From NCBI GenBank assembly GCA_945860375.1, contig CAMAQR010000124.1, positions 1 to 5,648 on the forward strand: a stretch of DNA of 5,648 bases. The letters are read 5' to 3'. This stretch comes from Pseudorhodobacter antarcticus. Lineage in GTDB: Bacteria > Pseudomonadota > Alphaproteobacteria > Rhodobacterales > Rhodobacteraceae. This document shows, in pieces, positions 5,300 through 5,648 of the stretch; within the stretch, counting starts at the first letter, position 1, and every line of letters begins with the position of its first letter. The translations under genes were made by a program, and so were the position numbers. Below the pieces are notes generated by a model, which did no database searches, was not told where the DNA came from, and worked only from the letters and a program-made list of their open reading frames with translations.

Positions 5300-5648
5300 T
5301 CAAAAGAAGGTCAGTACCCCGTCTACGACATCGTAGCTGTCACTGACGATCGGGATAAACCGCCATTTGTCAAAGGCGGTGCAGGGATGCGAGATGCCGC
5401 AGGCGACCATGTCACCCACCTGCCAGTCGGCGTCGGGCCCCAAGCGGACATAGGCGTGCTGGTCGTTGGTGGCGATCACCACGCTGCTGCCCACGGCCAG
5501 AAACCCTGTCCCCGGCCTGTAGCGGCTTGTTGGCACGGGTAGGCCAGCGTCATAGGGAACATCGCGCTTGCCCATGCTTAGAAAGGCCAGACCAGGTTCT
5601 GGCATGGATTGCACATAGGCCCAAATCTCGAGGGCGGGCTTAAGATTG
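5300..5648 (-). CDS. DSD1-family PLP enzyme (D-serine dehydratase/D-threonine aldolase type), C-terminal part; N-terminus outside window
   Basis: The last 115 residues of an enzyme whose family is about 380-430 long; the open frame continues off the right edge, so internal GTG or ATG codons are not its start. The part seen is the C-terminal beta domain that packs on the alanine-racemase-type PLP barrel. It carries the recognisable stretches LKPALEIWAYVQS, MGKRDVPYDAGLPVP and VGDMVACGISHPCTAFDKWRFIPIV. In the last, His and Cys of SHPC form the HxC metal site that binds Zn in eukaryotic-type D-serine dehydratase, so the catalytic metal site is kept. Family members eliminate ammonia from D-serine or cleave D-threonine or beta-hydroxy-D-aspartate to an aldehyde plus glycine. 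Which reaction applies cannot be told from this part. It is convergent with the Rid gene; the stop codons touch (TGATCA). Confidence 0.9.
   Translation of the reverse strand, partial: NLKPALEIWAYVQSMPEPGLAFLSMGKRDVPYDAGLPVPTSRYRPGTGFLAVGSSVVIATNDQHAYVRLGPDADWQVGDMVACGISHPCTAFDKWRFIPIVSDSYDVVDGVLTFF

Noticed and set aside
5280..5330. A shared bidirectional terminator between the convergent genes
   Set aside because: The stop codons touch, and I see no GC-rich hairpin with a T-tract; the 6-bp TGATCA palindrome is just the two stop codons.
5300..5614. A self-contained 104-residue gene starting at GTG 5614
   Set aside because: The frame stays open upstream to the window edge and encodes further DSD1-family sequence (LKPALEIWAY), so this is the end of a longer gene.
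5300..5648. BhcC of the beta-hydroxyaspartate cycle
   Set aside because: The DSD1 fold would fit BhcC, but no aminotransferase, dehydratase or iminosuccinate reductase of that cycle is seen here, and the visible C-terminus cannot separate it from other DSD1 members.

Overview
The window holds eight protein-coding genes, two of them cut by its ends, packed almost without gaps. No RNA gene, insertion sequence or CRISPR array is visible. The moderately high GC content, Shine-Dalgarno-led starts and gene families suggest a proteobacterium, most likely an alphaproteobacterium such as a Rhodobacterales/roseobacter. That assignment is inferred from overall protein character, not from a marker gene.

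Layout: a 92-bp intergenic region (3051-3142) splits two divergent units. Leftward on the minus strand run a NagA-type deacetylase (1872-3050), two small cysteine-containing proteins that look like paralogues of each other (1414-1875 and 929-1417), and a Gfo/Idh/MocA oxidoreductase (908 to beyond position 1). The first three are joined by 4-base ATGA overlaps. Rightward on the plus strand run an SDR oxidoreductase (3143-3913), a regulator with a GntR-type DNA-binding head and a sugar-binding-protein-like effector domain (3900-4889), and a Rid-family enamine/imine deaminase (4901-5299). From the right edge, the C-terminal part of a D-serine dehydratase/D-threonine aldolase-type PLP enzyme (DSD1 family) reads back toward ridA. 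The two genes' stop codons touch at 5297-5302.

The intergenic region is the most structured non-coding piece. A 23-bp direct repeat (20/23 identical) occurs twice, 28 bp apart, each copy centred on a full or degraded ATGACA-TAT-TGTCAT dyad. Overlapping sigma70-like promoters for the two directions are built from the same two repeats. This looks like a shared switch, probably read by the GntR-type regulator encoded in the rightward unit.

Taken together, this looks like an inducible catabolic locus for a small amide- or amino-bearing compound, possibly an N-acylated amino sugar or an amino-acid-related derivative: deacylation (NagA-like), two NAD(P)-dependent redox steps (SDR and Gfo/Idh/MocA), imine clearance (Rid) and PLP chemistry on a D-amino or hydroxyamino acid (DSD1). 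The NagA homologue lacks the arginine loop that contacts the 6-phosphate in E. coli NagA, no NagB-type deaminase is present, and the two small proteins have no confident function. The pathway therefore does not look like ordinary GlcNAc use and may be undescribed. The substrate cannot be named from the sequence.
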